Source of the DNA: an uncultured Pelagibacteraceae bacterium
GTDB lineage: Bacteria > Pseudomonadota > Alphaproteobacteria > Pelagibacterales > Pelagibacteraceae
Reading direction: 5' to 3'
Length of the DNA stretch: 64,000 bases
Assembly: GCA_902576335.1 (NCBI GenBank)
Contig: CACGVC010000001.1
Location: 1-64,000, forward strand
The translations under genes were made by a program, and so were the position numbers. Positions 8,176-16,099 of this stretch are shown piece after piece. The notes below the pieces were generated by a model, which made no database searches, was not told the DNA's origin, and worked only from the letters and a program-made list of their open reading frames with translations. Positions within the stretch are counted from its first letter, which is position 1; each line of letters begins with the position of its first letter.

Positions 8176-9291
8176 ATGAAAAAAATTAGTAAATTATTAC
8201 TAGCCCTATCTTTTTTATTTTCTATAACTACATCAGCATTCGCAGTAACAGTTGCGTCTTGGGGTGGAGCTTATACAGAAAGTCAAAAGTTAGGTTATGG
8301 TGATCCTACTGCTAAAAAGTTAGGTATTCCGATCAATTGGGTCGACTACTCAGGTGGATTATCAGAAATTAAAGCACAGAAAGAAGCTGGCAAAATTACG
8401 TGGGATATAATGGACGTATTTGCTATGGATACTATCAATGGCTGTGATGAAGGTTTATTTGTTAAATTTGATTTTGACAAAGACTTCCCAGCAGCTCCAG
8501 ATGGAACTCCTGCAAGTAAAGATTTCTTTACTAGCATGCCTAGTGAATGTGCTGTAGGAAATATCTTATACTCTTGGAACTACGCTTATAACTCAGATAA
8601 CGTTAAAGGTACTCCTAAGACTATCAAAGATTTCTTTAACACTAAAAAATTCCCTGGAAAAAGAGCTATCTACAAAGGCGCTCTAACAAACTTAGAGATT
8701 GCTTTAGCTGCAGATGGTATCAAACCAGGTAAAGGTGGAGCAAAAATCTATAAAGCTTTAAACACTGACAAAGGTGTTCAAAGAGCTATGGATAAGATCA
8801 AAAAACTTTGCACAGACCCACAAGGTGGATGTGTATTTTGGTCTGCAGGTGCTCAACCACCAGAACTATTAATGAGTGGTGAAGTTGTTATGGCAACTGG
8901 CTGGAATGGTAGATTCTTTAATGCTGCTGTTGGAGAAGGTGCTCCAATTGTACAAGTATGGGATGCTCAAGGTCTAGACTATGAGTATTTCGTACTAGTT
9001 AAAGGTTCGCCAAATGAAGCTGATGCTAAAAAAGCTTTAGCTGAGATGACAAGTACAGAAGGTCTAGCAGGAAGTGCAAAATATATTGCATATGCACCTT
9101 GGAGAAAATCATCTATTGCTGTAATGGAAAAAGGTGAGCCATGGTACAAAGATGGTAAGACAAACATGGTGCCTAATATGCCAACTGCACCAGCAAACAC
9201 TAAAAATTACTTCTTAGTAGATCCACTTTACTGGGCTGATAACGGAACAGAACTTGGTGAAAAATGGGAAGCAATGAAAGCAGGATTTTAA
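8176..9291 (+). CDS. potD: PotD/PotF-type periplasmic substrate-binding protein
   Basis: A 371-residue secreted binding protein of the spermidine/putrescine family. Residues 1-23 are a signal peptide (ends SAFA), then the family opening VASWGGAYTES. The fold is type II periplasmic binding protein with the SWNYAY and ATGWNGRFF segments seen in alphaproteobacterial relatives. It has its own near-consensus promoter, an excellent ribosome-binding site (CGGAGG, 8166-8171) and a strong terminator behind it, all expected for a binding protein made in excess over its permease. Polyamine is the default ligand; ectoine, betaine-like or amino-acid ligands are possible given the neighbours. Confidence 0.9.
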   Translation: MKKISKLLLALSFLFSITTSAFAVTVASWGGAYTESQKLGYGDPTAKKLGIPINWVDYSGGLSEIKAQKEAGKITWDIMDVFAMDTINGCDEGLFVKFDFDKDFPAAPDGTPASKDFFTSMPSECAVGNILYSWNYAYNSDNVKGTPKTIKDFFNTKKFPGKRAIYKGALTNLEIALAADGIKPGKGGAKIYKALNTDKGVQRAMDKIKKLCTDPQGGCVFWSAGAQPPELLMSGEVVMATGWNGRFFNAAVGEGAPIVQVWDAQGLDYEYFVLVKGSPNEADAKKALAEMTSTEGLAGSAKYIAYAPWRKSSIAVMEKGEPWYKDGKTNMVPNMPTAPANTKNYFLVDPLYWADNGTELGEKWEAMKAGF

Positions 9292-9330
9292 TTTTAAGTT
9301 TTAAAGATTAAAATTTTATATTATATTGAG

Positions 9331-9358
9331 AGGGCGGTTATTACTAACCGCCCTTTTT
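9331..9358 (+). terminator. intrinsic terminator/attenuator between potD and potB
   Basis: A perfect 10-bp stem (AGGGCGGTTA, 9331-9340, with TAACCGCCCT, 9345-9354) and a 4-base loop are followed by T's through 9358. It lies only four bases ahead of the potB ATG, so partial read-through is needed for permease expression. Confidence 0.92.
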
Positions 9359-9362
9359 ATTT

Positions 9363-10616
9363 ATGAGCTCAGAAACAAAACAAATTTTAACAACTGACGG
9401 AATCCCTTTAGAAGTTAGCCTTAAAAAAGCAGAAAAGAAAAACAAGATTAAAGCTTTCTTACTTGTTGCTCCATTATTGTTGTTCATAATTATTACATAT
9501 GTGTTTCCAATAGGCGATATGCTTATGAGAAGTGTTGACGATAAAATGGTTACTGAGATGCTTCCTAAAACTTTTAAATCCATGGAAAAATGGGACGGAC
9601 AGGATCTTCCTCCTGAAGAAGTATTCGAAGCTTTCTATTTTGATTTTCAAAAATTGATTGAAGAGGAACGAGAAGGAAAACTTTCAACACAACTAAATTA
9701 CACAAAAAATGGTTTCAAAAGTATTATTAAAAAATTAAGAAGAAAGTCTAAATCTTTTGAAGAGGGTAACTATAAAGAACAAATTATGTCTGTTCATCGA
9801 AGATGGGCTGATGTTGAATATTGGAGAGCAATTAAAAGAAGAGCTCCTGCATATACTTATCAAAAATATTTAAAGGGAATTGATATGTATGAAAATGAAA
9901 AAGGAGAAATAATCAATGTTCCTGAAGATAGAAGAGTTCATAGAATATTATGGATGAGGACTTTGGAGATTGCATTCTTTGTTACGGTGTTTTGTTTTTT
10001 AATGGCATATCCAATTGCACACTTACTGGCAACATTACCGATGAAGTACAGTAACCTCTTGATGATCTGTGTCTTACTTCCTTTTTGGACCTCATTATTA
10101 GTTAGAACTGCTAGTTGGATGATTCTTCTACAACAACAAGGAATAGTAAATGATTTCTTTGTTATGATAGGACTGGTTAGTGATGATAACAGGCTAGAAA
10201 TGATGTTTAATAAAACAGGTAGTTATGTTGCAATGACACAAATTTTACTGCCTTTTATGGTTCTTCCACTTTACAGCGTGATGAAAACAATCTCTCCAAG
10301 TTTAATGAGAGCCGGTAAGTCATTAGGTGGAACACCTTTTGTGGCTTTTTGGAAGGTCTATTTCCCTTTAACTATCCCAGGTATTGGAGCGGGATGCTTA
10401 TTAGTTTTTATTTTAGCAATAGGTTATTACATTACCCCAGCTTTAGTTGGTGGAGCTTCTGGTACGTTAATAAGTAACCAGATAGCATTTCATATGAAAA
10501 GTACTCTCGACTGGAGTTTTGCTTCAGCAATGGGACTTATGTTGTTAAGTGGAGTATTAGTCATTTATTGGCTGTACAATAAATTAGTTGGAATAGATAA
10601 CATTAAATTAGGATAA
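9363..10616 (+). CDS. potB: PotB-type ABC transporter permease with extended N-terminal loop
   Basis: A 417-residue inner-membrane permease. TM1 is near residues 31-52, then a charged, Lys/Glu-rich region of about 140 residues (roughly 53-195) precedes the remaining five helices. The EAA-type loop (KSLGGTPFVAFWKVYFPLTI) is near residues 318-337. Classical PotB is about 275-285 residues, so the loop explains the extra length. The ATG follows the terminator's T-tract by four bases and no Shine-Dalgarno is visible; the next Met lies past TM1, so the start is probably right. It pairs with PotC. Confidence 0.87.
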   Translation: MSSETKQILTTDGIPLEVSLKKAEKKNKIKAFLLVAPLLLFIIITYVFPIGDMLMRSVDDKMVTEMLPKTFKSMEKWDGQDLPPEEVFEAFYFDFQKLIEEEREGKLSTQLNYTKNGFKSIIKKLRRKSKSFEEGNYKEQIMSVHRRWADVEYWRAIKRRAPAYTYQKYLKGIDMYENEKGEIINVPEDRRVHRILWMRTLEIAFFVTVFCFLMAYPIAHLLATLPMKYSNLLMICVLLPFWTSLLVRTASWMILLQQQGIVNDFFVMIGLVSDDNRLEMMFNKTGSYVAMTQILLPFMVLPLYSVMKTISPSLMRAGKSLGGTPFVAFWKVYFPLTIPGIGAGCLLVFILAIGYYITPALVGGASGTLISNQIAFHMKSTLDWSFASAMGLMLLSGVLVIYWLYNKLVGIDNIKLG

Positions 10617-10621
10617 AGAAA

Positions 10622-11476
10622 ATGGCTTTACCCAAATATACAGAACCACATTATAGAATTTGGCACTATGTTTATTTGACAATCTGTGCAGCAGTATTCT
10701 TTTTTCTTGTTGCGCCATTGTTTGTTATTTTTCCATTATCTTTTAATGCTGAGGAATTTTTAGTTTTTTCTGATGGGATGAAACGTTTAGATCCTGATGC
10801 GTTTTCTTTAAGATGGTATCAAGATATGATTTATGGGACTAAAAATCCTTGGGGATTAGCTGCAAAAAATAGTTTTATCATTGCTATCTTTGCAACAATA
10901 GGCTCGGTAATACTTGGAACAGTTGCGGCTTTGGGTTTGAGTAGCAGGCATATGCCGTATAAAGGTTTAATTATGGCAGTATTAATTTCACCTATGATAG
11001 TTCCTCTAATTATTTCAGGCGTAGCGATATTTTTCTTCATGGCTAAAGTTGGATTAGCAGCCACTCACACAGGAATAGTACTTGCACATATTATTTTAGG
11101 AACGCCATTTGTAGTTATTACAGTAACCGCAACTCTATCAGGGTTCGATCATAGTGTCACAAGAGCTGCAGCCAGTTTAGGTAGTGACCCAGTAAATACA
11201 TTTATGAAAATCACTTTACCACTTATTTTACCAGGAGTGATATCTGGAGGGCTATTTGCTTTTGTAACATCATTTGATGAAGTTGTAGTAGTTCTATTTT
11301 TAGCAGGATTAGAAAACACAACTATACCAATTCAAATGTGGACAGGTTTGAGGGAACAACTAAGTCCAACAATTCTTGCAGTTGCAACTTGTCTGATTAT
11401 TTTATCAACATTAATATTAGTTACCGCTGAACTTTTAAGAAGAAGATCTGAAAGACTCAGAGGTATAAATCGATAA
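10622..11476 (+). CDS. potC: PotC-type ABC transporter permease
   Basis: A 284-residue permease, the normal PotC length, with six predicted helices: TM1 near residues 15-38, others from about 78 onward. The EAA-type loop (AASLGSDPVNTFMKITLPLI) is near residues 181-200. It starts five bases after potB and forms the heterodimeric channel with it. The downstream acyl-CoA gene begins 12 bases after its stop, suggesting one transcript. Confidence 0.9.
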   Translation: MALPKYTEPHYRIWHYVYLTICAAVFFFLVAPLFVIFPLSFNAEEFLVFSDGMKRLDPDAFSLRWYQDMIYGTKNPWGLAAKNSFIIAIFATIGSVILGTVAALGLSSRHMPYKGLIMAVLISPMIVPLIISGVAIFFFMAKVGLAATHTGIVLAHIILGTPFVVITVTATLSGFDHSVTRAAASLGSDPVNTFMKITLPLILPGVISGGLFAFVTSFDEVVVVLFLAGLENTTIPIQMWTGLREQLSPTILAVATCLIILSTLILVTAELLRRRSERLRGINR

Positions 11477-11488
11477 AAATTTCTTTAC

Positions 11489-13711
11489 ATGAATATAAAA
11501 AATGTTGTGGTGATTGGTTCTGGTACGATGGGAAGCGGTATAGCAGCCCATCTATGTAATGCAAATATCCCGGTTACATTATTAGATTTAAAAACTGAAA
11601 TTAGTGAAAAGGCTAGAGAAAGAATTCATAAATCTAGACCTCCATTATTAATCGATAAAACTAAAATAAATAATATCAAGGTTGGAAATATATCTGATAA
11701 TTTTGATGTTGTAAAAAATGCTGATTGGATTGTTGAGGCGGTAGTTGAAAGAATAGATGTAAAACACCAAATTTATGAAAAAATATTTAAATCAAGAAAA
11801 GCAGGCGCAATTGTTTCATCTAATACTTCTTCGATACCTATAAAAGTTTTATCTCAAAACTTAACAGATACAGAAAAAAAAGATTTCTGTATAACTCACT
11901 TTTTTAATCCTGTTAGGTATATGGGGCTATTAGAAATTGTTAAAAATGAGAACAACGATCTAAATAAAATAAATCAATTAAAAGAATTTTGTGAAACTGA
12001 GCTAGGTAAAGGCGCAATTGTTTGCAATGATACACCAGGATTTTTAGGAAATAGAGTGGGAGTCTATGCAATGCAAATTGCAATGACAGAAGCTTTTAAA
12101 ATGAAGTTATCAGTTGAGGAGGCAGACGCTATTTTTGGAAGGCCGATGGGAATTCCAAAAACAGGTGTTTTTGGTCTCTATGACTTGATTGGGATCGATT
12201 TAATGGCTGATGTATTAAAAAGTTTTATTAAAGAGCTGCCAGAAACAGATGAATTTCATGAAGTTGCTAAAGAAATACCATTGGTAAAAAAGTTAATTGA
12301 GACGGGTTATACGGGAAGAAAAGGTAAGGGTGGTTTTTATAGAATGAATAAATCTGGAACTACTAAAGTTATGGAGGCAATTAATCTTGAAACAGGTGAT
12401 TATTCGCCAAGTAAAAAAATTGATATTAAGTCTGACAAAGTAGATCTTAAAGGATTAATTAACAGAAAAGATAAATACGGTGAGTATGCATGGTCCGTGA
12501 TTTCAAAAATAATAAAATATGCATCATCACTAGTTCCAGGGATTACTAATCAATTTAATGATATTGATGAGGCAATGCGATTAGGTTTTAACTGGGCCAA
12601 AGGACCATTTGAAATGCTTGAGGAAATTGGTGTTCAAAACTTTTTTAATAAAGTTGATGATTTTAGTGGGAACAATTTTTTAGAGGAATTAAATAAAAAT
12701 AAAAATGAAGATTTCTATGGAGAAAGACAGAAATACACCAATATTGAAACATTAGGTAAAGTTAAAAAAACAGCAATTAGTTTAGATGGCAATGATTCTG
12801 CAAAGATTTATAGGTTCCAAGATTATAATATTGTTGAGTTTACCACTAAAGCTAATGCTTTAGATTACGACTCAATGGATGCGCTTAAAAAAGCAACAGA
12901 CAAACCTTTAATCATAATAAACGAGAGTATGCAATTCTCTGCTGGTGTAAACTTAACTTATACCATGCAGTTTGCAGATAAAAATGATTTTAAATCAATT
13001 GAAAAATTTATTAAATATTTTCAAGAGACGTGTAAGCATTTAAAATACTCAAAATATCCTGTGATCTCTGCTCCATCAGGTTTAACGCTTGGTGGTGGTT
13101 TTGAGGTTATGGTTCAAAGTAATTTTGTAGCATCCCACACAAATATTGTTGTAGGACTTGTTGAGACCATTGTTGGATTAATTCCTGCAGGTGGTGGATG
13201 TAAGGAAATGTTAGGCAGATGGTTAGAGACAGAACAAGCAAAAAAAGATCCAAATTTTGCTCCACTGAAAGTTTTTGATATTATTGGCTATGGAAAGACA
13301 GCTACCTCACCTGTAGAAGCTGAACCGTTGAAATATCTAAGACCTGAAGATGAAAAGATTATGAATAGAAACAGTTTATTAGAAATCTCAAAAAAAATCC
13401 TTAATGAAAATAAAAATTTTAAAGTACCTGAGGAGCTTGTATTTAAGCTTCCTGGGGAGAGTGTCAGAGGTGAAATGAATAAGATTATAGAAAAACTTTA
13501 TAATGAAAAAGTGATATTAGACCATGGTGTACAAGTTGCAAAAGAATTGGCAAATGTTTTAAGTGGTGGGGACACAACAATAGACAAAACATTAACCGAA
13601 GATGATTTGTTTAAGTTAGAGCTAGATGCATTTATGAGATTAATCGAAACAAAAAAAACACAAGACAGAATAAAACACACCTTAGCTACTGGTAAGCCAT
13701 TAGTTAATTAG
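11489..13711 (+). CDS. fused 3-hydroxyacyl-CoA dehydrogenase/enoyl-CoA hydratase (FadN-type domain order)
   Basis: A 740-residue cytoplasmic beta-oxidation enzyme. The N-terminal NAD-binding domain opens with VVVIGSGTMGSGIA, followed by the dehydrogenase motif CITHFFNPVRYMGLLE near residues 135-150 and the C-terminal dehydrogenase domains (about 180-400). The crotonase domain is last, with GLTLGGGFEVMVQS near 530 and a GLIPAGGG segment near 562. This is the reverse of the FadB/FadJ order and resembles FadN-type proteins. It sits 12 bases behind potC, so its substrate may be a CoA ester from a compound imported by that system; that is inference. Its 3' end overlaps the convergent gene by 12 bases. 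Confidence 0.88.
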   Translation: MNIKNVVVIGSGTMGSGIAAHLCNANIPVTLLDLKTEISEKARERIHKSRPPLLIDKTKINNIKVGNISDNFDVVKNADWIVEAVVERIDVKHQIYEKIFKSRKAGAIVSSNTSSIPIKVLSQNLTDTEKKDFCITHFFNPVRYMGLLEIVKNENNDLNKINQLKEFCETELGKGAIVCNDTPGFLGNRVGVYAMQIAMTEAFKMKLSVEEADAIFGRPMGIPKTGVFGLYDLIGIDLMADVLKSFIKELPETDEFHEVAKEIPLVKKLIETGYTGRKGKGGFYRMNKSGTTKVMEAINLETGDYSPSKKIDIKSDKVDLKGLINRKDKYGEYAWSVISKIIKYASSLVPGITNQFNDIDEAMRLGFNWAKGPFEMLEEIGVQNFFNKVDDFSGNNFLEELNKNKNEDFYGERQKYTNIETLGKVKKTAISLDGNDSAKIYRFQDYNIVEFTTKANALDYDSMDALKKATDKPLIIINESMQFSAGVNLTYTMQFADKNDFKSIEKFIKYFQETCKHLKYSKYPVISAPSGLTLGGGFEVMVQSNFVASHTNIVVGLVETIVGLIPAGGGCKEMLGRWLETEQAKKDPNFAPLKVFDIIGYGKTATSPVEAEPLKYLRPEDEKIMNRNSLLEISKKILNENKNFKVPEELVFKLPGESVRGEMNKIIEKLYNEKVILDHGVQVAKELANVLSGGDTTIDKTLTEDDLFKLELDAFMRLIETKKTQDRIKHTLATGKPLVN

Positions 13712-14347
13712 CATTCTAACAGAATTAATAAAATCTGGTCTTAGCACATACTGAGATTTATCAAGGTACTTAATTTTTTTTAGCGCCTCTAAACCGTAAA
13801 TTACTTTACCAATAGGAGTATATTCAGTTTCATATAACGGTTCATCTCTTAAAATTATAAAAAACTGACTATCTTCTGTATTATAATTTTTTGATCTTGC
13901 TAATCCCACACTCCCTTTTTTAAAATCGAATGGAGTGTCTATCTCTGAATTTATTGTTCCCAAACCAGACTTGCCAGTACCAATCTTTGCATAATTCAAG
14001 CTTCCTTTTTTACCAAATTCTAAATCACCCGCTTGCACAAGTGTATCTTTTATCACTCTATGAAAGGCAGAATTATCATAGGCTTTAGACTCAACTAATT
14101 TCTTAAATCTTTGAACAGCATTTGGAGAAATTTGAGGATAGAGTTCAATTATAACATTTCCACAAGGAACATTTAAAATTGCAATATTTGAGGGATTTTC
14201 AAAAGTAATTTTTGTTGGATCATAATTTTTTACAAATAAACACTTATTCTTTATTAAAAAAAAAGAACCAAAAGAAAATATTGCCAAAGATAGTAAAAAT
14301 ATAAGAATTATTTTTTCTGATCTTGTTGCCTTAATTTTTTTGATCAT
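13700..14347 (-). CDS. membrane-anchored cyclophilin-type peptidyl-prolyl isomerase
   Basis: A 215-residue protein with a Lys/Arg-rich N-terminus and one hydrophobic helix (about residues 13-33), then a cyclophilin domain from about residue 53 that should lie in the periplasm. Characteristic pieces are AFHRVIKDTLVQAGD (the catalytic Phe-His-Arg and Gln region) and SQFFI, with the GKV segment near residue 180. It probably assists folding of exported proteins. The ATG overlaps the stop of the upstream HExxH gene (ATGA), so the two are probably co-expressed. Confidence 0.88.
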   Translation of the reverse strand: MIKKIKATRSEKIILIFLLSLAIFSFGSFFLIKNKCLFVKNYDPTKITFENPSNIAILNVPCGNVIIELYPQISPNAVQRFKKLVESKAYDNSAFHRVIKDTLVQAGDLEFGKKGSLNYAKIGTGKSGLGTINSEIDTPFDFKKGSVGLARSKNYNTEDSQFFIILRDEPLYETEYTPIGKVIYGLEALKKIKYLDKSQYVLRPDFINSVRMLIN

Positions 14348-15075
14348 AAGATAAAATTTGGATCAATTTTTAACAAATTTTTTTTTATAAAATTTATTTT
14401 TTTTTCTAAGATTGGGTCCTTATTATTCAAGTTGGTTCCAATCATCAAATGAGAGAAAACTTCTGCCATATCCTCAGATGCAGTAGATTGCGAATATTCT
14501 GAGAAAAATCCCTTGGTATTATTATAGGTTTCTAGACCTAATTTATTTGTACAGGTAGAACATTCTGCATACTTAAAATCTGTTAAATTGAAGCTCGACC
14601 AAACGCTTTCGTCAAATATATCCTTATAACTGTCGTTTATTATATGAAAAACTTCATGATGAATTACTCGTTCAAAATATTTTTCGTTAAAATTTATATC
14701 AAGAATTAATGTTTTCATTACATTATCTGGAATACCTGCTGTATTGATATTTGAGATTGATAAATCTTCACATAAAACTACATATTTTAAATTTATTTTT
14801 TTTAAAAATACTTGATTATATTTATTCAAATTTTTCTGAATAATTTCATATTTTTTATCTAAAGTTTTTTTTTCAGAGTCATAACAATTTATATTATTAT
14901 CAACTCCTATTGTGAAAGGTTGTTTAGCGTACAAGTATCTAAGCTTATTTGGAGTTTTAATATTATATATTTCCAAATTAGGAATCTTGATGAGATTGTA
15001 AATAGTATCTGCGTGCGCGGAATTAAAAACTATAAAGAATAATATTATACATCTTAAATAAATCATAAATTTCAA
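14344..15075 (-). CDS. secreted putative zinc metallopeptidase (HExxH)
   Basis: A 243-residue protein with a signal peptide (about residues 1-22, ending NSAHA). HHEVFH at residues 139-144 supplies the HExxH zinc site (H140, E141, H144). A second acidic motif, EDMAEVF (202-208), is placed like the third-ligand helix of secreted zincins with an ExxxxE-type arrangement. Four cysteines are visible: C64 and C102, and the C172/C175 pair. I do not recognise a named family with certainty; a putative zinc-binding metallopeptidase is the best description. It is coupled to the downstream cyclophilin, so a role in envelope protein processing is plausible. Confidence 0.6.
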   Translation of the reverse strand: MKFMIYLRCIILFFIVFNSAHADTIYNLIKIPNLEIYNIKTPNKLRYLYAKQPFTIGVDNNINCYDSEKKTLDKKYEIIQKNLNKYNQVFLKKINLKYVVLCEDLSISNINTAGIPDNVMKTLILDINFNEKYFERVIHHEVFHIINDSYKDIFDESVWSSFNLTDFKYAECSTCTNKLGLETYNNTKGFFSEYSQSTASEDMAEVFSHLMIGTNLNNKDPILEKKINFIKKNLLKIDPNFIL

Positions 15076-15120
15076 TATAGAAGATATTCCAAATTAAAAG
15101 AATGTGATACAGTTTTTACT

Positions 15121-16080
15121 GTGAAAAAAAAAACTAATAAAGATCCAATTCAACCTGTTAGTGGAACAAAAGTCCCTAGGTTTGCAGGGCCTTCAACATT
15201 TGCTAGATTGCCAGAGCTAAGAGATGTAGAGAGTTGTGACGTTGCAATCGTTGGAGTTCCATTTGATGCTGGTACGAGTTATAGACCTGGAGCGAGATTT
15301 GGACCTCAAAGCATAAGACAGGCTTCAAGACACTTAAGAACCAATTATCATCCAAGTTATGATGTTGAACCATTTAAAATTCAACAAGTAGCAGATGCTG
15401 GAGATATTACTTGTAATCCATTTAATATTAATGAAGCGATAAAACAGATAGAAGTAGGAGCTGAAGAGTTATTAAAAAAGGTTGGAGGTATTATTTGTCT
15501 AGGTGGAGATCATACAATTGCTTTTCCTCTCTTAAAAGCGGTAAACAAGATTAACAATGGACCAGTCGCGTTAGTTCACTTTGATGCTCATCTTGATACT
15601 TGGGATACATATTTTGGAGCTCCATACACTCATGGAACTCCTTTTAGAAGAGCGAGGGAAGAAAATTTATTTTTAGATGATGCATCAATGCATGTTGGAA
15701 TTAGAGGTCCTTTATATAGCAGAGATGACATTAAGAATGACGAGAGTTTTGGATTTAAAATTATTCATTGTGATGAATTTCAATCAGAGGGGACTGATAA
15801 TATAGCTGAGAGAATTAAAAAAAGAGTAGGCAACAATCCTTTATATTTATCTATAGATATTGACGTATTAGACCCAGCTTTCGCACCAGGTACTGGAACT
15901 CCAGAAATTGCTGGGATGACCTCAAGGGAAATGGTTAATGTTTTAAGAGGCCTATCTGGCTTAAATCTTATATCAGCAGACGTAGTTGAAGTTTCACCAG
16001 CATATGATCATGCTGAGGTCACATCACTTGCTGCTGCTACAATTGTTTATGAATTAACTAATTTATTTGCAAAAAAATAA
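15121..16080 (+). CDS. speB: agmatinase-type ureohydrolase (SpeB family)
   Basis: A 319-residue Mn-dependent ureohydrolase that would hydrolyse agmatine, or a related guanidino compound, to an amine and urea. All metal ligands are in place: H131 (LGGDH), D155/H157/D159 (HFDAHLD) and D246/D248 (SIDIDVLD). The start is GTG with no nearby ATG alternative. It is followed by an aldehyde dehydrogenase, which fits a guanidino-compound to amine to acid route. Guanidinobutyrase and guanidinopropionase share these motifs, so the substrate is not fixed by the sequence. Confidence 0.85.
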   Translation: MKKKTNKDPIQPVSGTKVPRFAGPSTFARLPELRDVESCDVAIVGVPFDAGTSYRPGARFGPQSIRQASRHLRTNYHPSYDVEPFKIQQVADAGDITCNPFNINEAIKQIEVGAEELLKKVGGIICLGGDHTIAFPLLKAVNKINNGPVALVHFDAHLDTWDTYFGAPYTHGTPFRRAREENLFLDDASMHVGIRGPLYSRDDIKNDESFGFKIIHCDEFQSEGTDNIAERIKKRVGNNPLYLSIDIDVLDPAFAPGTGTPEIAGMTSREMVNVLRGLSGLNLISADVVEVSPAYDHAEVTSLAAATIVYELTNLFAKK

Positions 16081-16099
16081 TAAACAGTTAGTAAAAATT

